Below, piece after piece: positions 44,000-53,326 of a DNA stretch of 64,000 nt. Under the pieces are notes generated by a model that was not told where the DNA came from, did not search any database, and was given only the letters and a program-made list of their open reading frames with translations. The DNA is from Ruegeria arenilitoris (lineage in GTDB: Bacteria; Pseudomonadota; Alphaproteobacteria; Rhodobacterales; Rhodobacteraceae). Position 1 is the first letter of the stretch; every line of letters begins with the position of its first letter. Location of the stretch: the NCBI RefSeq assembly GCF_013030265.1, contig NZ_WPZQ01000003.1, positions 124,001 through 188,000 of the forward strand, read 5' to 3'. A program made the position numbers and the translations under genes.

Positions 44000-45028
44000 A
44001 TGGGAAAAAACCGTTCAGTTCCGACACTTAACGATGTCGCCAAGGCGGCGGGCGTATCAACCGCGACGGTTTCTCGATGCCTGAATTCACCGGATCAGGT
44101 CATTGAAGCTACCCGACAGCGTGTCATGCAGGCAGTCGAATCGCTGGGCTACACGCCAAACTTCGCGGCCCGGGTTATGGCGGCGAAGCGCAGCTACACT
44201 ATCGGCGCCATTATTCCCACTATGGACAACGCTATCTTTGCCCGCGGGTTGCAGGAGTTTCAGGACCAACTTCGCGAGAGCGGCTACACACTTCTGGTGT
44301 CCAGTTCAGCGTATGATCCCGAAGTGGAATGGGAACAGATCCGCGCACTGGTTGCGCGCGGCGCAGACGGTCTGCTGCTGATCGGGTATGCACGCGACGC
44401 GGAAATCTATTCCTACCTTGAACGCCATCAGGTTCCGTCTCTGGTCGCCTGGTCCTACGATCCAGAAGCGCATCGTCCCTCTGTTGGTTTCGATAATTTA
44501 AATGCCATGGGAAAGCTGGCGCAAGCTGTCATTTCAGCGGGCCACCAGCGGATCGCGATGATTTCGGGCCAGACTTTGGGCAACGACCGGGCGCAAAGTC
44601 GTGTGGATGGCGTCAGACAGACCATGGCAGAGAGCGGTCTGGACGCAAATTCCCTGACACTGATTGAGACGGACTATGAGATTGAAAAAGGTGCCGAGGC
44701 TTTTCAGCAGCTCATGTCGCTTACTCCGAGGCCGACGGTTGTTATGTGCGGGAACGACGTACTGGCAGCGGGAGCCCTGCGTGAGGCGGGAAGGCTGGGG
44801 ATAAAAGTACCTGAGCAAGTCTCTGTAACGGGCTTTGACGATATTGAGCTTGCTGAGATCGTCAGTCCGGCATTGACCACTGTTCATGTTCCCCACCGGG
44901 AAATGGGGCGTAAAGCTGCGCGCGAGTTGACTGCCATGGTCGAAGGTAATTCGGATGGCCGGTCAATCTGTATAAATACAAGGCTTGTGAACCGCTGTTC
45001 CTTGGCAAGACCACCACGGCAACCATAG
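44000..45028 (+). CDS. LacI-family transcriptional regulator of the sulfonate operon
   Basis: 342 residues from the ATG at 44000; the frame is open upstream through the operators, but only the shorter start gives the normal LacI N-terminus PTLNDVAKAAGVSTATVSRC with the hinge NFAARVMAAKRSYTIG. The ligand domain ends IELAEIVSPALTTVHVPHRE. The divergent position over two matching operators points to autoregulation and control of the DHPS operon, with DHPS or sulfolactate as probable inducer. Confidence 0.92.
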   Translation: MGKNRSVPTLNDVAKAAGVSTATVSRCLNSPDQVIEATRQRVMQAVESLGYTPNFAARVMAAKRSYTIGAIIPTMDNAIFARGLQEFQDQLRESGYTLLVSSSAYDPEVEWEQIRALVARGADGLLLIGYARDAEIYSYLERHQVPSLVAWSYDPEAHRPSVGFDNLNAMGKLAQAVISAGHQRIAMISGQTLGNDRAQSRVDGVRQTMAESGLDANSLTLIETDYEIEKGAEAFQQLMSLTPRPTVVMCGNDVLAAGALREAGRLGIKVPEQVSVTGFDDIELAEIVSPALTTVHVPHREMGRKAARELTAMVEGNSDGRSICINTRLVNRCSLARPPRQP

Positions 45029-45369
45029 CCAAGGGCAGTTAGGAAAGCTTCAGGCACCTAGGAAACTCGCCTAATCCAGATGATCCTGAGAACAGATCTA
45101 ACCATTGCAAAATGGATACAACGTTCTGTTTGGTCAGCAGCTGCAACTCGCGGCAGCTCTTTCATGAGGCACTGCCGTGAGTGAATGCTCCGTCAGGTTG
45201 CCAATGGCAGCTTTGATGAACGCTGCAATACGGAGGCTGGATGAAGAGAATAAGAAGAAAATACAGTTTCAGTTGAACGTGTTCAGAGGATCAGACTATA
45301 TCCCGAGCTAAGAATAAGCCAAATTTTGGGTTTCATCCTTCAATTCCGATACCAATTTCAGCATCAGCA
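45029..45369. other. intergenic stretch between lacI-type gene and urtE
   Basis: Convergent genes flank this 341-base gap. I see no open frame with a ribosome site and no clear intrinsic terminator. The composition is unremarkable, with a modestly AT-rich part near 45240-45360. Confidence 0.5.
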
Positions 45370-46065
45370 CTAGACTGTTACGGCCTGCAGTAACTCATCG
45401 CGTGTCACGTCTTCCCTGGCGCCGTCGATTAACACTTCTCCACGTCGCAACGCGACAAATCTGTCGGCAAGATCATAGGCAAAGTCAAAATACTGCTCCA
45501 CCAGGATGATTGCCATTCCGCTCGTAGTTCTGAGGTGCCGGATGACTTCGCCTATCTGTTGGATGATGTTGGGCTGAATACCTTCGGTCGGCTCGTCCAA
45601 CAGCAGCAGGCGTGGTCGCGTTATCAGTGCTCGCGCTATCGCCAGCTGTTGCTGCTGACCGCCAGACAGGTCACCTCCGCGACGGTTTTGCATCTGCTTG
45701 AGAACCGGGAACATGTCAAAAATTTCATTTGGAATGAAATGCTCGCTGGCGGGCAGACAGGCGTACCCCGTTTCAAGGTTTTCGCGAACTGTGAGCAAAG
45801 GAAATATTTCACGACCTTGTGGAACATAAGCCACGCCTTTCCACGCCATTTGATGAGCAGGCAGAACGCCCAAAGTTTCCCCGTCCAGTTCCAGGTTACC
45901 ACCCGAGCGCGGATGCGTACCTGATATTGCTTTCATCAGGCTGGTTTTCCCGACACCATTGGTCCCCATGACGCAAGTCACTTCACCTTGTCTGGCTTCC
46001 ATGGATATCCCGTTAAGGATTTGCGAATGCCCATAATGTAAATTCAGATCAGTCAGCTTCAGCAT
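45370..46065 (-). CDS. urtE: urea ABC transporter ATPase UrtE
   Basis: 231 residues. Walker A GTNGVGKTS (with Thr for Pro and Val for Ala), signature LSGGQQQQLAIARAL, Walker B LLLLDEPTEGIQPNII. The EGIQPNII stretch is typical of UrtE. It ends the leftward urtABCDE operon, 3 bp after urtD. It energises high-affinity urea import. Confidence 0.9.
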   Translation of the reverse strand: MLKLTDLNLHYGHSQILNGISMEARQGEVTCVMGTNGVGKTSLMKAISGTHPRSGGNLELDGETLGVLPAHQMAWKGVAYVPQGREIFPLLTVRENLETGYACLPASEHFIPNEIFDMFPVLKQMQNRRGGDLSGGQQQQLAIARALITRPRLLLLDEPTEGIQPNIIQQIGEVIRHLRTTSGMAIILVEQYFDFAYDLADRFVALRRGEVLIDGAREDVTRDELLQAVTV

Positions 46066-46068
46066 TGA

Positions 46069-46809
46069 TTAACGCCCTAGATATACGTCGATGACGTCCT
46101 GGTTAGATGTCACGTGATCAAGACTGCCTTCAGCCAAGGCGGACCCTTCGTGTAAAACCGTGACTTTGCAATTCAGGCGTCGGACAAATTCCATATCGTG
46201 CTCCACCACGACAACGGCACGGGTTTTGGCGGCATGTACCAGTAAGTCGGTGGTGTGTTCGCGCTCCTGCGGTGTCATGCCAGCGGCAGGTTCGTCCACC
46301 AGCAAGAGTCGTGGCTCCTGGGCCAGCAGCATGCCAATTTCCAGCCATTGTTTTTGACCGTGGCTCAGTTCACCAGCCTTGCGGCTTAGGTCATGATGCA
46401 GGCCGATTTCGACAGCCAGATCTTCAACTTTCTGCAAATCGTCAGTGGTGGTTCGATAGAAAATCACGTGAAGCCAGCCACGTTTGTTCTGAAGCGCCAT
46501 CAGCAGATTTTCGTGCACGGTCTGGTCTTCGAAAACCGTTGGTTTCTGAAACTTCCGCCCGATCCCAGCCTGCGCAATTTTTGCTTCGGAGAGTCCCAAT
46601 AGAGATACGGATTTCTCTCCCCAGATGACACGCCCTTCATCGGGCCGGGTTTTACCTGTTATGATGTCCATGAACGTGGTTTTCCCTGCCCCGTTCGGGC
46701 CGATCACTGCACGAAGTTCGACCTCGCCGATCTGGAACGACAAGTTGTTGATAGCTCGGAAACCGTCGAAAGTGACCGAAACACCGCTAACCTCAAGCAA
46801 CGTGTTCAT
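46069..46809 (-). CDS. urtD: urea ABC transporter ATPase UrtD
   Basis: 246 residues. Walker A GPNGAGKTTFMD, the degenerate signature ELSHGQKQWLEIGMLL and Walker B LLLVDEPAAGMT identify UrtD, in which LSHGQKQWLEI replaces LSGGQ. It overlaps urtC by 4 bp and precedes urtE. Confidence 0.92.
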   Translation of the reverse strand: MNTLLEVSGVSVTFDGFRAINNLSFQIGEVELRAVIGPNGAGKTTFMDIITGKTRPDEGRVIWGEKSVSLLGLSEAKIAQAGIGRKFQKPTVFEDQTVHENLLMALQNKRGWLHVIFYRTTTDDLQKVEDLAVEIGLHHDLSRKAGELSHGQKQWLEIGMLLAQEPRLLLVDEPAAGMTPQEREHTTDLLVHAAKTRAVVVVEHDMEFVRRLNCKVTVLHEGSALAEGSLDHVTSNQDVIDVYLGR

Positions 46810-48035
46810 TCCATGGCCTCCTTCTCTCGCAGGGCGCCGTCATCTGGTCCCAGATTTGCCCCATGCCTGTCCGGGTGGCGGCGGTCGGTCCACAAGTCGA
46901 ACAATCCTCCGATGCCCTGCGGGGCGAACAGCGTAACCAACACGAAAGTTACGCCCAGTAGCACCTGCCACCAGTCGACCCATTTGATCGTGTAAAACCC
47001 AAGCGAAATATCCGGGGCCTGCCCGCCCGTGAACCACGTGCTCAGAAGGCTGACAAATGCTGCGCCAATTACCGCACCGTACAAGCGACCTCGTCCACCG
47101 ATTGCGACCCAGACGGCCAAATAAATCGAGGCGATGGGGGCCATCTCCTCGGGATTAATGATTCCAGCTTGCGGGTAATAAAGCGCGCCTGCAATGGCCG
47201 CGATGCAAGCAGTCAGGGTGAAGACGGCCAGCTTGTAGACCTCGACCGAGTAGCCAAGGAAGCGCACCCGTGCCTCGTTATCGCGAATGCCGCGGATGAC
47301 CGAGCCGAACTTGCCTGACACGATCCATGCGGCCAGCATGTAGCCCAGACCCAGCGCCAGTGCTGAAGCCCAGAGGAACCAGATCGACACGACGTCCTGT
47401 GAGGTGGTGACACCTGGTAGGTTCTGTAAGCCGGACAACCCGTTATTGCCACGCAAGCCACTGTCGTTCTGGAACAGGTACAGGGCCAGCGCCAGAGTCA
47501 TAGCCTGCGTCAAGATCGACAGATACACACCGGTGACACGGCTCCGGAAAGCCAACCATCCGAAGATCAGCGCCAGTAGACCGGGGACCAGCACGATCAG
47601 GATCAGTTGCAGTGTCAGGCTGTGGGAAAACGCCCAGATCAACGGAAATTCCGACGATCCGACAACGCCAAAGACTTGTGTAGCGATGGCGTCCACGACC
47701 TCTGCCGAAGTGGGTGGAATTTCGGCCTGTGCCAGCGAGTCTACCACGATCAGGCGTGTACGCTCGTACATCAGCCACATACCGATCATGTAGCCCCCCA
47801 GCCCGAAGAAGGCGAAGTGACCCAGCGACAGGATGCCGGTGAAGCCCCAGACCAGATCCATAGCCACTGCGATCAGGCAAAGGCACAGGGTTTTGCCTAA
47901 CGTTTTGACGAAGCTGGTCGAGATCACACCGACCCCGAAACCCTCGGACAGGATCGTCACGCTCAGGGTGAACAGGGACAGGATGGCAAGAAAGACCAGC
48001 ACGGATGGGTTCTTGGCGATAAAGCTGCGTTCCAT
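46806..48035 (-). CDS. urtC: urea ABC transporter permease UrtC
   Basis: 409 residues, about ten hydrophobic segments. The typical LVWGFTGILSLGHFAFFGLG (LivM-type) stretch and a late FAPQGIGGLFDLW are present. A long C-terminal tail (residues about 380-409) rich in charged residues follows. It lies 3 bp after urtB and overlaps urtD by 4 bp. Confidence 0.9.
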   Translation of the reverse strand: MERSFIAKNPSVLVFLAILSLFTLSVTILSEGFGVGVISTSFVKTLGKTLCLCLIAVAMDLVWGFTGILSLGHFAFFGLGGYMIGMWLMYERTRLIVVDSLAQAEIPPTSAEVVDAIATQVFGVVGSSEFPLIWAFSHSLTLQLILIVLVPGLLALIFGWLAFRSRVTGVYLSILTQAMTLALALYLFQNDSGLRGNNGLSGLQNLPGVTTSQDVVSIWFLWASALALGLGYMLAAWIVSGKFGSVIRGIRDNEARVRFLGYSVEVYKLAVFTLTACIAAIAGALYYPQAGIINPEEMAPIASIYLAVWVAIGGRGRLYGAVIGAAFVSLLSTWFTGGQAPDISLGFYTIKWVDWWQVLLGVTFVLVTLFAPQGIGGLFDLWTDRRHPDRHGANLGPDDGALREKEAME

Positions 48036-48038
48036 GGC

Positions 48039-49991
48039 TCAATCCCCCGCCGCGCGGCCCCTGAGGGCGATGATGCCCCTTGGCCGGAACTGGATGAAAA
48101 TGATGATGAAGATGATCATGTAGGTTTGGGCTGCTAGAGTGTTCGACGGGTTCATCCACTCGATACCTTTCTGCAGAAAGCCGATCATCCCGGCACCCGC
48201 CAGCGCGCCCCAGATGTTGCCGACACCGCCGACCACCACGGTCATGAAGCTTTGTACGATGTAATCGTTGCCCAGGTCCGAGGTGACCTTGGCAAAGAGG
48301 CCGATGGCGACACCCGCGATCCCGGCGATGCCCGAGCCCAGCCCGAAGGTCAGCATATTCACCCGCCCCGGATTGATCCCCATCGACCCCGCCATGCGCG
48401 GGTTCTGCGTCACCGCGCGCATCTCAAGCCCCAGACGAGTGCGCTTCATGATATAAAGGAACAGCCCCAGAAAGATCATCGCCAGCACAAAGATCGCGAT
48501 GCGGATATAGCTGATCGCGACCACATCGTTCAGCACCCACGCCCCGTCGAGCCAACCCGGAGCGGTCAGCGGGCGGGCCTGTGTACCAAAGATGTTCTTG
48601 GCCAGTTGCTGCAGGGCAATTGAGATACCAAACGTCGCAAGCAGCGTCTCAAGTGGCCGGGCATAGAGCCAACGGATCACTAGCCGCTCCATCGCGACGC
48701 CCATGGCGAAGGTGACCGCAAAAGCCATCGGGATGGCGACGATGATCGACAGCGTATGGTCGGGGATGAACTGTTGCACCACGTAGCCGGTGTAGGCGCC
48801 CATCATGATGAACTCGCCATGGGCCATGTTGATCACGCCCATCACGCCGAAGGTGATGGCCAGACCAATGGCGGCGAGGAAATAAATCGACGCCAGTGAG
48901 ATCGCGTCCAGCGTCAGGTCGAGTGTTTGGTTCAGGCCTACCTTTAGTTCTATCTGTTCCAGGGTTTTCTCGGCTGCTTCGGTGACCTCAGCAGACGGCT
49001 CGCCGTAGGTCTCGAAGAATACATGCGCGTTTACTGCAGCGTCGATGTCTGCGTCCGTGAATAAGGCTGGCACAAGCCCGGCCTCTGCCAGGGCGGCATA
49101 CGCACGCTCGCGCATTGCATCTGAACTCAGTTGCGCGACGGGAATGTCACCTACACTACCACCGACAATGTTAGTCGATAGTGCCACTCTGATATCTACC
49201 GCTGAAACACGCGGTGGGGCGAGGTTTCCCGCAACGAGCAAGTCATATGCTTCGTCAGACGTTAAGGCTTCCGAGCCCGCTTCAAGAATAACTGCGACGT
49301 TCAGGTCCGTGGGCAATTCGAGAGCGGCGTGCCGGGAGGTGACGACCAAAGGATTCAGAGCGGCGCGAACATCTACGCCCAGATCGCCGGACACTTCTTC
49401 GATCGCGGCCACGCGGGCTGTGGTATCTTCGTCAAATCCAATCGTGAGCAACCGTTCGAGCCGTCGCTTTTGCGCCTTCAATTCTACGTCGGGTTCATCG
49501 CCTATCGAAGCGCGTAGTGGCTCTAAAAGTGCACTTTCAGGATCACGCTGAATGGACTGCAGGGCCGCCAGCCGCTTCGCGCGGTTGGGATCGGTCAGTT
49601 GGAACTGCACCAACGCTGTCCCAATCATCGCGCGGATACCGCTGTTGGGCTTCAACTGCTTAAGCTCGGATTTCTCAAACGTGCCGACGATCTCACCTGT
49701 ATCGAAGTCGGTCAGTTCATACGACCGCCCCTCACCTTTCTGGCCAGCGAAGAACAGACCGTCAGACTTGCGCATCCACATGTTCTTGGCGGCCCAGGTC
49801 TCAAGCATTACTTGCGCCTGAGGCAAACCGCTCGACGCAATAGCATCAATCGCCGGTTTGATCGTCTTACGCGAGCTTTTGGCGATGATCTCCTGATGCT
49901 CTTGCAGGATCGGTTGCAGACCGACCTCTTGAGCGTTGGCAGTCAGGCAGGCGCACAGGATTGCGAGGCCCGCAAGGAAAAGTCGTACCAT
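48039..49991 (-). CDS. urtB: urea ABC transporter permease UrtB with periplasmic N-domain
   Basis: 650 residues from the ATG at 49991; the frame upstream is open but overlaps urtA. A signal peptide (MVRLFLAGLAILCACLTANA) leads into an extra-cytoplasmic domain of about 330 residues, followed by the LivH-like channel (IYFLAAIGLAITFGVMGVIN onward). The N-domain is characteristic of proteobacterial UrtB and makes it about twice the size of LivH. It lies 62 bp after urtA. Confidence 0.9.
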   Translation of the reverse strand: MVRLFLAGLAILCACLTANAQEVGLQPILQEHQEIIAKSSRKTIKPAIDAIASSGLPQAQVMLETWAAKNMWMRKSDGLFFAGQKGEGRSYELTDFDTGEIVGTFEKSELKQLKPNSGIRAMIGTALVQFQLTDPNRAKRLAALQSIQRDPESALLEPLRASIGDEPDVELKAQKRRLERLLTIGFDEDTTARVAAIEEVSGDLGVDVRAALNPLVVTSRHAALELPTDLNVAVILEAGSEALTSDEAYDLLVAGNLAPPRVSAVDIRVALSTNIVGGSVGDIPVAQLSSDAMRERAYAALAEAGLVPALFTDADIDAAVNAHVFFETYGEPSAEVTEAAEKTLEQIELKVGLNQTLDLTLDAISLASIYFLAAIGLAITFGVMGVINMAHGEFIMMGAYTGYVVQQFIPDHTLSIIVAIPMAFAVTFAMGVAMERLVIRWLYARPLETLLATFGISIALQQLAKNIFGTQARPLTAPGWLDGAWVLNDVVAISYIRIAIFVLAMIFLGLFLYIMKRTRLGLEMRAVTQNPRMAGSMGINPGRVNMLTFGLGSGIAGIAGVAIGLFAKVTSDLGNDYIVQSFMTVVVGGVGNIWGALAGAGMIGFLQKGIEWMNPSNTLAAQTYMIIFIIIFIQFRPRGIIALRGRAAGD

Positions 49992-50053
49992 GTGGTGAAA
50001 CCCGAATGTCTTTTGTGGCAAGGCGGGCAAACAAACCCGCCTTGCGCGGTCTG

Positions 50054-51334
50054 TTAGTAGTTCGACAGGGTCTGAACGCAGGTCTTGGTCTCGGTGTTGT
50101 ACATACCGCAACCCAGCTCTTTCCAATCAGAGACCAGTACAGCCGACTCCGGAAGGAAGTCGGTCCATGCGTCACCCGGAACGACGTCGGTTTCGCTAAT
50201 GATATCGAACTGGCCGTCTTCCTGAATCTCACCGATTAGAACCGGTTTCGCCAGGTGGTGGTTCGGCAACATCACAGCAGTGCCACCGGTCAGGTTCGGG
50301 AACTCCTGCCCGTACATCGCGGTGCGCACGGCATCGACTTCGGTCGAACCGGCCTCGGTCGCGGCGTTCACCCACATGTTGAAGCCGATGTAATGCGCCT
50401 CCATCGGGTCATTGGTCACGCGCTCGTCGCCCATGGTGGCTTTCCAGGTGTCCACGAATTCTGCGTTGGCTTCGGTATCCGCCGACTGGAAGTAGTTCCA
50501 AGCGGCAAGGTGACCGACGAGGTTGGTGGTATCCAAACCGGACAGTTCTTCCTCGCCGACCGAGAAGGCTACAACTGGAATATCGTCCGCCGAAACGCCA
50601 GCGGCTGCCAGTTCCTTGTAGAAACCGATATTGGCGTCACCGTTAATGGTCGAGATCACACCGACTTTCTTGCCATCCGCGCCCAGCGCGACTACGTCAG
50701 CCACGATCTTGGACCAGTCGGAATGGCCGAAAGGCGTGTAATTGACGAAGATATCGTCACCCGCGATGCCGTTCTGCTTCAGATAGCTTTCAAGAATATT
50801 GTTGGTGGTTCTGGGGTAGACATAGTCCGTGCCGAGCAGAGCAAATTTCTCGACCCCCAGTTCCTCCAGAAAATAGTCTGTCGCAGGGATTGCCTGCTGG
50901 TTCGGAGCGGCACCGGTGTAGAACACGTTCTTCGAACTTTCCTCACCCTCATACTGAACCGGGTAGAACAGCAAGCCGTTCAGCTCTTCGATGACCGGCA
51001 GCACCGATTTCCGGCTAACCGAGGTCCAGTTGCCAAAGATCACGTCCACCTCATGCACGGTCAGCAGCTCGCGCGCTTTTTCAGCAAATAGCGGCCAGTC
51101 GGATGCGGGGTCGACCACAACCGCCTCAAGCTGCTTGCCCAGCAGGCCGCCCTTCGCGTTTTGCTGATCGATCAGCATCAGCATCGTGTCTTTCAGCGTG
51201 GTTTCCGAGATCGCCATCGTGCCGGACAGCGAATGCAGCACGCCAACCTTGATCGTGTCTTCAGCCGACAGTGCGGCGGTGGCCATGGCAGCAAATACAA
51301 GTGATCCGGCGAGCGTGGATTTGAGCGATTTCAT
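50054..51334 (-). CDS. urtA: urea ABC transporter substrate-binding protein UrtA
   Basis: 426 residues from the ATG at 51334 with AGGAGG six to seven bases upstream. Signal peptide MKSLKSTLAGSLVFAAMATA ending ALSA. The mature start EDTIKVGVLHSLSGTMAISE and the downstream VFGNWTSVSRKSVLPV-type stretch, LFYPVQYEGEESSKN and GTDYVYPRTTN are hallmarks of UrtA. First gene of the urea import operon and divergent from the urease genes. Confidence 0.93.
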   Translation of the reverse strand: MKSLKSTLAGSLVFAAMATAALSAEDTIKVGVLHSLSGTMAISETTLKDTMLMLIDQQNAKGGLLGKQLEAVVVDPASDWPLFAEKARELLTVHEVDVIFGNWTSVSRKSVLPVIEELNGLLFYPVQYEGEESSKNVFYTGAAPNQQAIPATDYFLEELGVEKFALLGTDYVYPRTTNNILESYLKQNGIAGDDIFVNYTPFGHSDWSKIVADVVALGADGKKVGVISTINGDANIGFYKELAAAGVSADDIPVVAFSVGEEELSGLDTTNLVGHLAAWNYFQSADTEANAEFVDTWKATMGDERVTNDPMEAHYIGFNMWVNAATEAGSTEVDAVRTAMYGQEFPNLTGGTAVMLPNHHLAKPVLIGEIQEDGQFDIISETDVVPGDAWTDFLPESAVLVSDWKELGCGMYNTETKTCVQTLSNY

Positions 51335-51729
51335 GTAATCCTCCTGGCGGGGCCGGGAGAGAGGGCTTGCGCAAAGGCACACTCTTCTTCTACCTGATCC
51401 CCGCAACTGTTGTTGCGTTCCGTGTGGCGGTTGTGTTCGAGGTCCAATTCGCGCAGCCGTCACACACCCCCGGGTCGTTTCCGCGGTGGCACCCATACGG
51501 TTTCTGCATCGCAGCAAGCTTGGCAACTTACCATTTACCCAATTCGGGAAATCGGCGAGATGCGCCTATTTTTTCATCCAAGACAGGGGTCGCTGTCTAA
51601 AATTTAGACGCGCGATGTCGAAATAAGCAGATTTCGACACTGTAGATTAGTGTTCCGCCCCTTCAACAGAGAAACAGGTGCCACCAAACCAAGCTCTAAA
51701 GGTGCCCTATTACCCAAGTTGCAGCCATA
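51335..51729. other. divergent promoter region between urtA and ureD with two dyads
   Basis: This 395-base gap must hold promoters for both urea operons. Near its right end are GTCTAAA-a-TTTAGAC (51595-51609) and the 9-bp inverted repeat TGTCGAAAT/ATTTCGACA around six bases (51616-51639). I looked for the -24/-12 spacing of sigma-54 promoters and did not find a convincing one, so nitrogen control through NtrC is not shown. Confidence 0.55.
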
Positions 51730-52545
51730 TTGCCCACGCACAGTGCTGTTCCACCGCGTGCTGCAGGCGCCGTCAGCTTGAGCACCAAGCAATTGGGCGA
51801 CAGGACGGTGCTGAACAAGTTCCGCCAGTCCGGGTCTTCTAAGTGCCTGTTCTCCAGAACCAATACACCTGATCTTGACGCGGTTCTCCTAAACACGGCC
51901 GGCGGTGTAACCGGGGGCGATTCATTTCGATTTTCCGGCAAGGCGGCGAAAGGAACCGCGCTGACTTTGACAACACAAGCCTGCGAGCGCGCCTACAAGG
52001 CCAAGCCGCAAGAATGTGGCCAGATTACCAATCATCTGTCTGTTGAGACTGAAGCCCGGCTGAACTGGTTGCCGCAAGAGACCATTCTGTTCAACGGCAG
52101 CGCTCTGGACCGACGCCTGAAAATCGAGATCGCGCCGGATGCCGAGATGCTGATGGTAGAACCGCTCGTCTTCGGGCGCATCGCTATGGGAGAGACCCTT
52201 ACCGATATCCGCCTAAACGATCGGATCGAGATTCAACGCCAAGGAAAGACGGTGTTCCTTGACGCGATCCGGTTCTCTGGTGATTGGCACAAGCATCTGT
52301 CCAAGCCGCATATTGCAAACGGCGCAGGAGCGATGGCGCTGATCGTCTTTGCGTCGAAAGCTGCCGAAGCGCGTCTGGATTCTATTCGCAAAATGCTACC
52401 CGATACTGCCGGCGCAACAGTGATCCAAGGGGACCTGCTGATCGCCCGCGTTCTGGCAGACAACAGCTTTGCCCTTCGCCGCACACTGATGCCGGTTCTG
52501 CACAGACTGAACAAAGACACGTTACCCCGATGCTGGATGCTCTGA
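51730..52545 (+). CDS. ureD: urease accessory protein UreD (UreH)
   Basis: 271 residues read from a TTG at 51730; the precise start is uncertain because no strong ribosome site is near. Family stretches: [48 protein letters not shown] and [14 protein letters not shown]. UreD scaffolds apo-urease for UreFG-dependent nickel insertion. It starts the rightward urease operon, one base before ureA. Confidence 0.9.
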   Translation: MPTHSAVPPRAAGAVSLSTKQLGDRTVLNKFRQSGSSKCLFSRTNTPDLDAVLLNTAGGVTGGDSFRFSGKAAKGTALTLTTQACERAYKAKPQECGQITNHLSVETEARLNWLPQETILFNGSALDRRLKIEIAPDAEMLMVEPLVFGRIAMGETLTDIRLNDRIEIQRQGKTVFLDAIRFSGDWHKHLSKPHIANGAGAMALIVFASKAAEARLDSIRKMLPDTAGATVIQGDLLIARVLADNSFALRRTLMPVLHRLNKDTLPRCWML

Positions 52546-52546
52546 C

Positions 52547-52849
52547 ATGAATCTGACACCTCGTGAAAAAGACAAACTTCTGGTCGCCATGGCCGCCGAG
52601 GTCGCCCGAAAGCGACTGACACGCGGGGTTAAGCTGAACCACCCAGAGGCGATCGCCCTGATCACCGACGCCGTGGTCGAAGGTGCGCGCGATGGACGTT
52701 CAGTCGCCGATATGATGCAGGTTGGGGCCGAGGTGATCACCCGCGACCAATGCATGGAGGGTGTGCCTGAAATGATCCACGAGGTTCAGGTCGAAGCTAC
52801 TTTTCCAGATGGCACCAAGCTGGTGACCGTCCACAATCCCATTCGCTGA
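52547..52849 (+). CDS. ureA: urease gamma subunit UreA
   Basis: 100 residues, the standard length. [40 protein letters not shown] and [18 protein letters not shown] are hallmark stretches. It pairs with UreB and UreC; separate gamma and beta subunits are the usual bacterial form. Confidence 0.96.
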   Translation: MNLTPREKDKLLVAMAAEVARKRLTRGVKLNHPEAIALITDAVVEGARDGRSVADMMQVGAEVITRDQCMEGVPEMIHEVQVEATFPDGTKLVTVHNPIR

Positions 52850-52862
52850 AAAGGAAACCAAA

Positions 52863-53024
52863 ATGACCCGCATGCTTTTCCCCGCCCTGATCTTCGCTGG
52901 CCCCGCAGCAGCCCACAACGGAACGCATATCCACGCGCACGGCACAGATTACGCCGCGATGGGCGTTGGGCTGGCAGTTGTTGCGCTGGCCGCTGTCGCG
53001 CTGATCACAAAGCTGAACAGATGA
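52863..53024 (+). CDS. 53-residue His-rich membrane peptide within the urease operon
   Basis: Lies between ureA and ureB, with AAGGA seven to eight bases before the ATG at 52863; its stop overlaps the ureB start as ATGA. The sequence starts with a hydrophobic leader [17 protein letters not shown], then [10 protein letters not shown] with four histidines, then a helix [20 protein letters not shown] and LNR. It is probably a small exported or inner-membrane protein whose His cluster faces the periplasm. A role in nickel handling is an inference from the position. No family known to me. Confidence 0.8.
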   Translation: MTRMLFPALIFAGPAAAHNGTHIHAHGTDYAAMGVGLAVVALAAVALITKLNR

Positions 53025-53326
53025 TCCCCGGAGAGCTATTCCCGGCTGATGGTGAAATTACCCTGAACCCCGACACTGATGCGATCACTTTGATGGTCGC
53101 CAATACCGGCGACCGCCCGGTTCAGGTCGGCTCACACTACCATTTCGCCGAAACCAACCCCGCGCTCGACTTCGACCGCGCTGCTGCGCATGGCCTGCGT
53201 CTGGACATTGCGCCAGGCACCGCTGTGCGGTTCGAACCGGGGCAGGCACGCGAAGTTTCGCTGATCCCGATCAGCGGTGCGCGCAGGGTTTACGGCTTCA
53301 ATCAAAAGGTCATGGGGTCACTCTGA
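53021..53326 (+). CDS. ureB: urease beta subunit UreB
   Basis: 101 residues, standard length. [40 protein letters not shown] and [16 protein letters not shown] are diagnostic. It overlaps the His-rich peptide gene by 4 bp and ureC by one base. Confidence 0.96.
   Translation: MIPGELFPADGEITLNPDTDAITLMVANTGDRPVQVGSHYHFAETNPALDFDRAAAHGLRLDIAPGTAVRFEPGQAREVSLIPISGARRVYGFNQKVMGSL

Noticed and set aside
50255-51091. 278-codon plus-strand frame opposite urtA
   Set aside because: Shadow of the urtA coding strand; urtA has full family motifs.
51335-51729. sigma-54 (-24/-12) promoter for urtA or ureD
   Set aside because: TGGCAC and TTGGCA occur, but no GC dinucleotide lies at the required distance.
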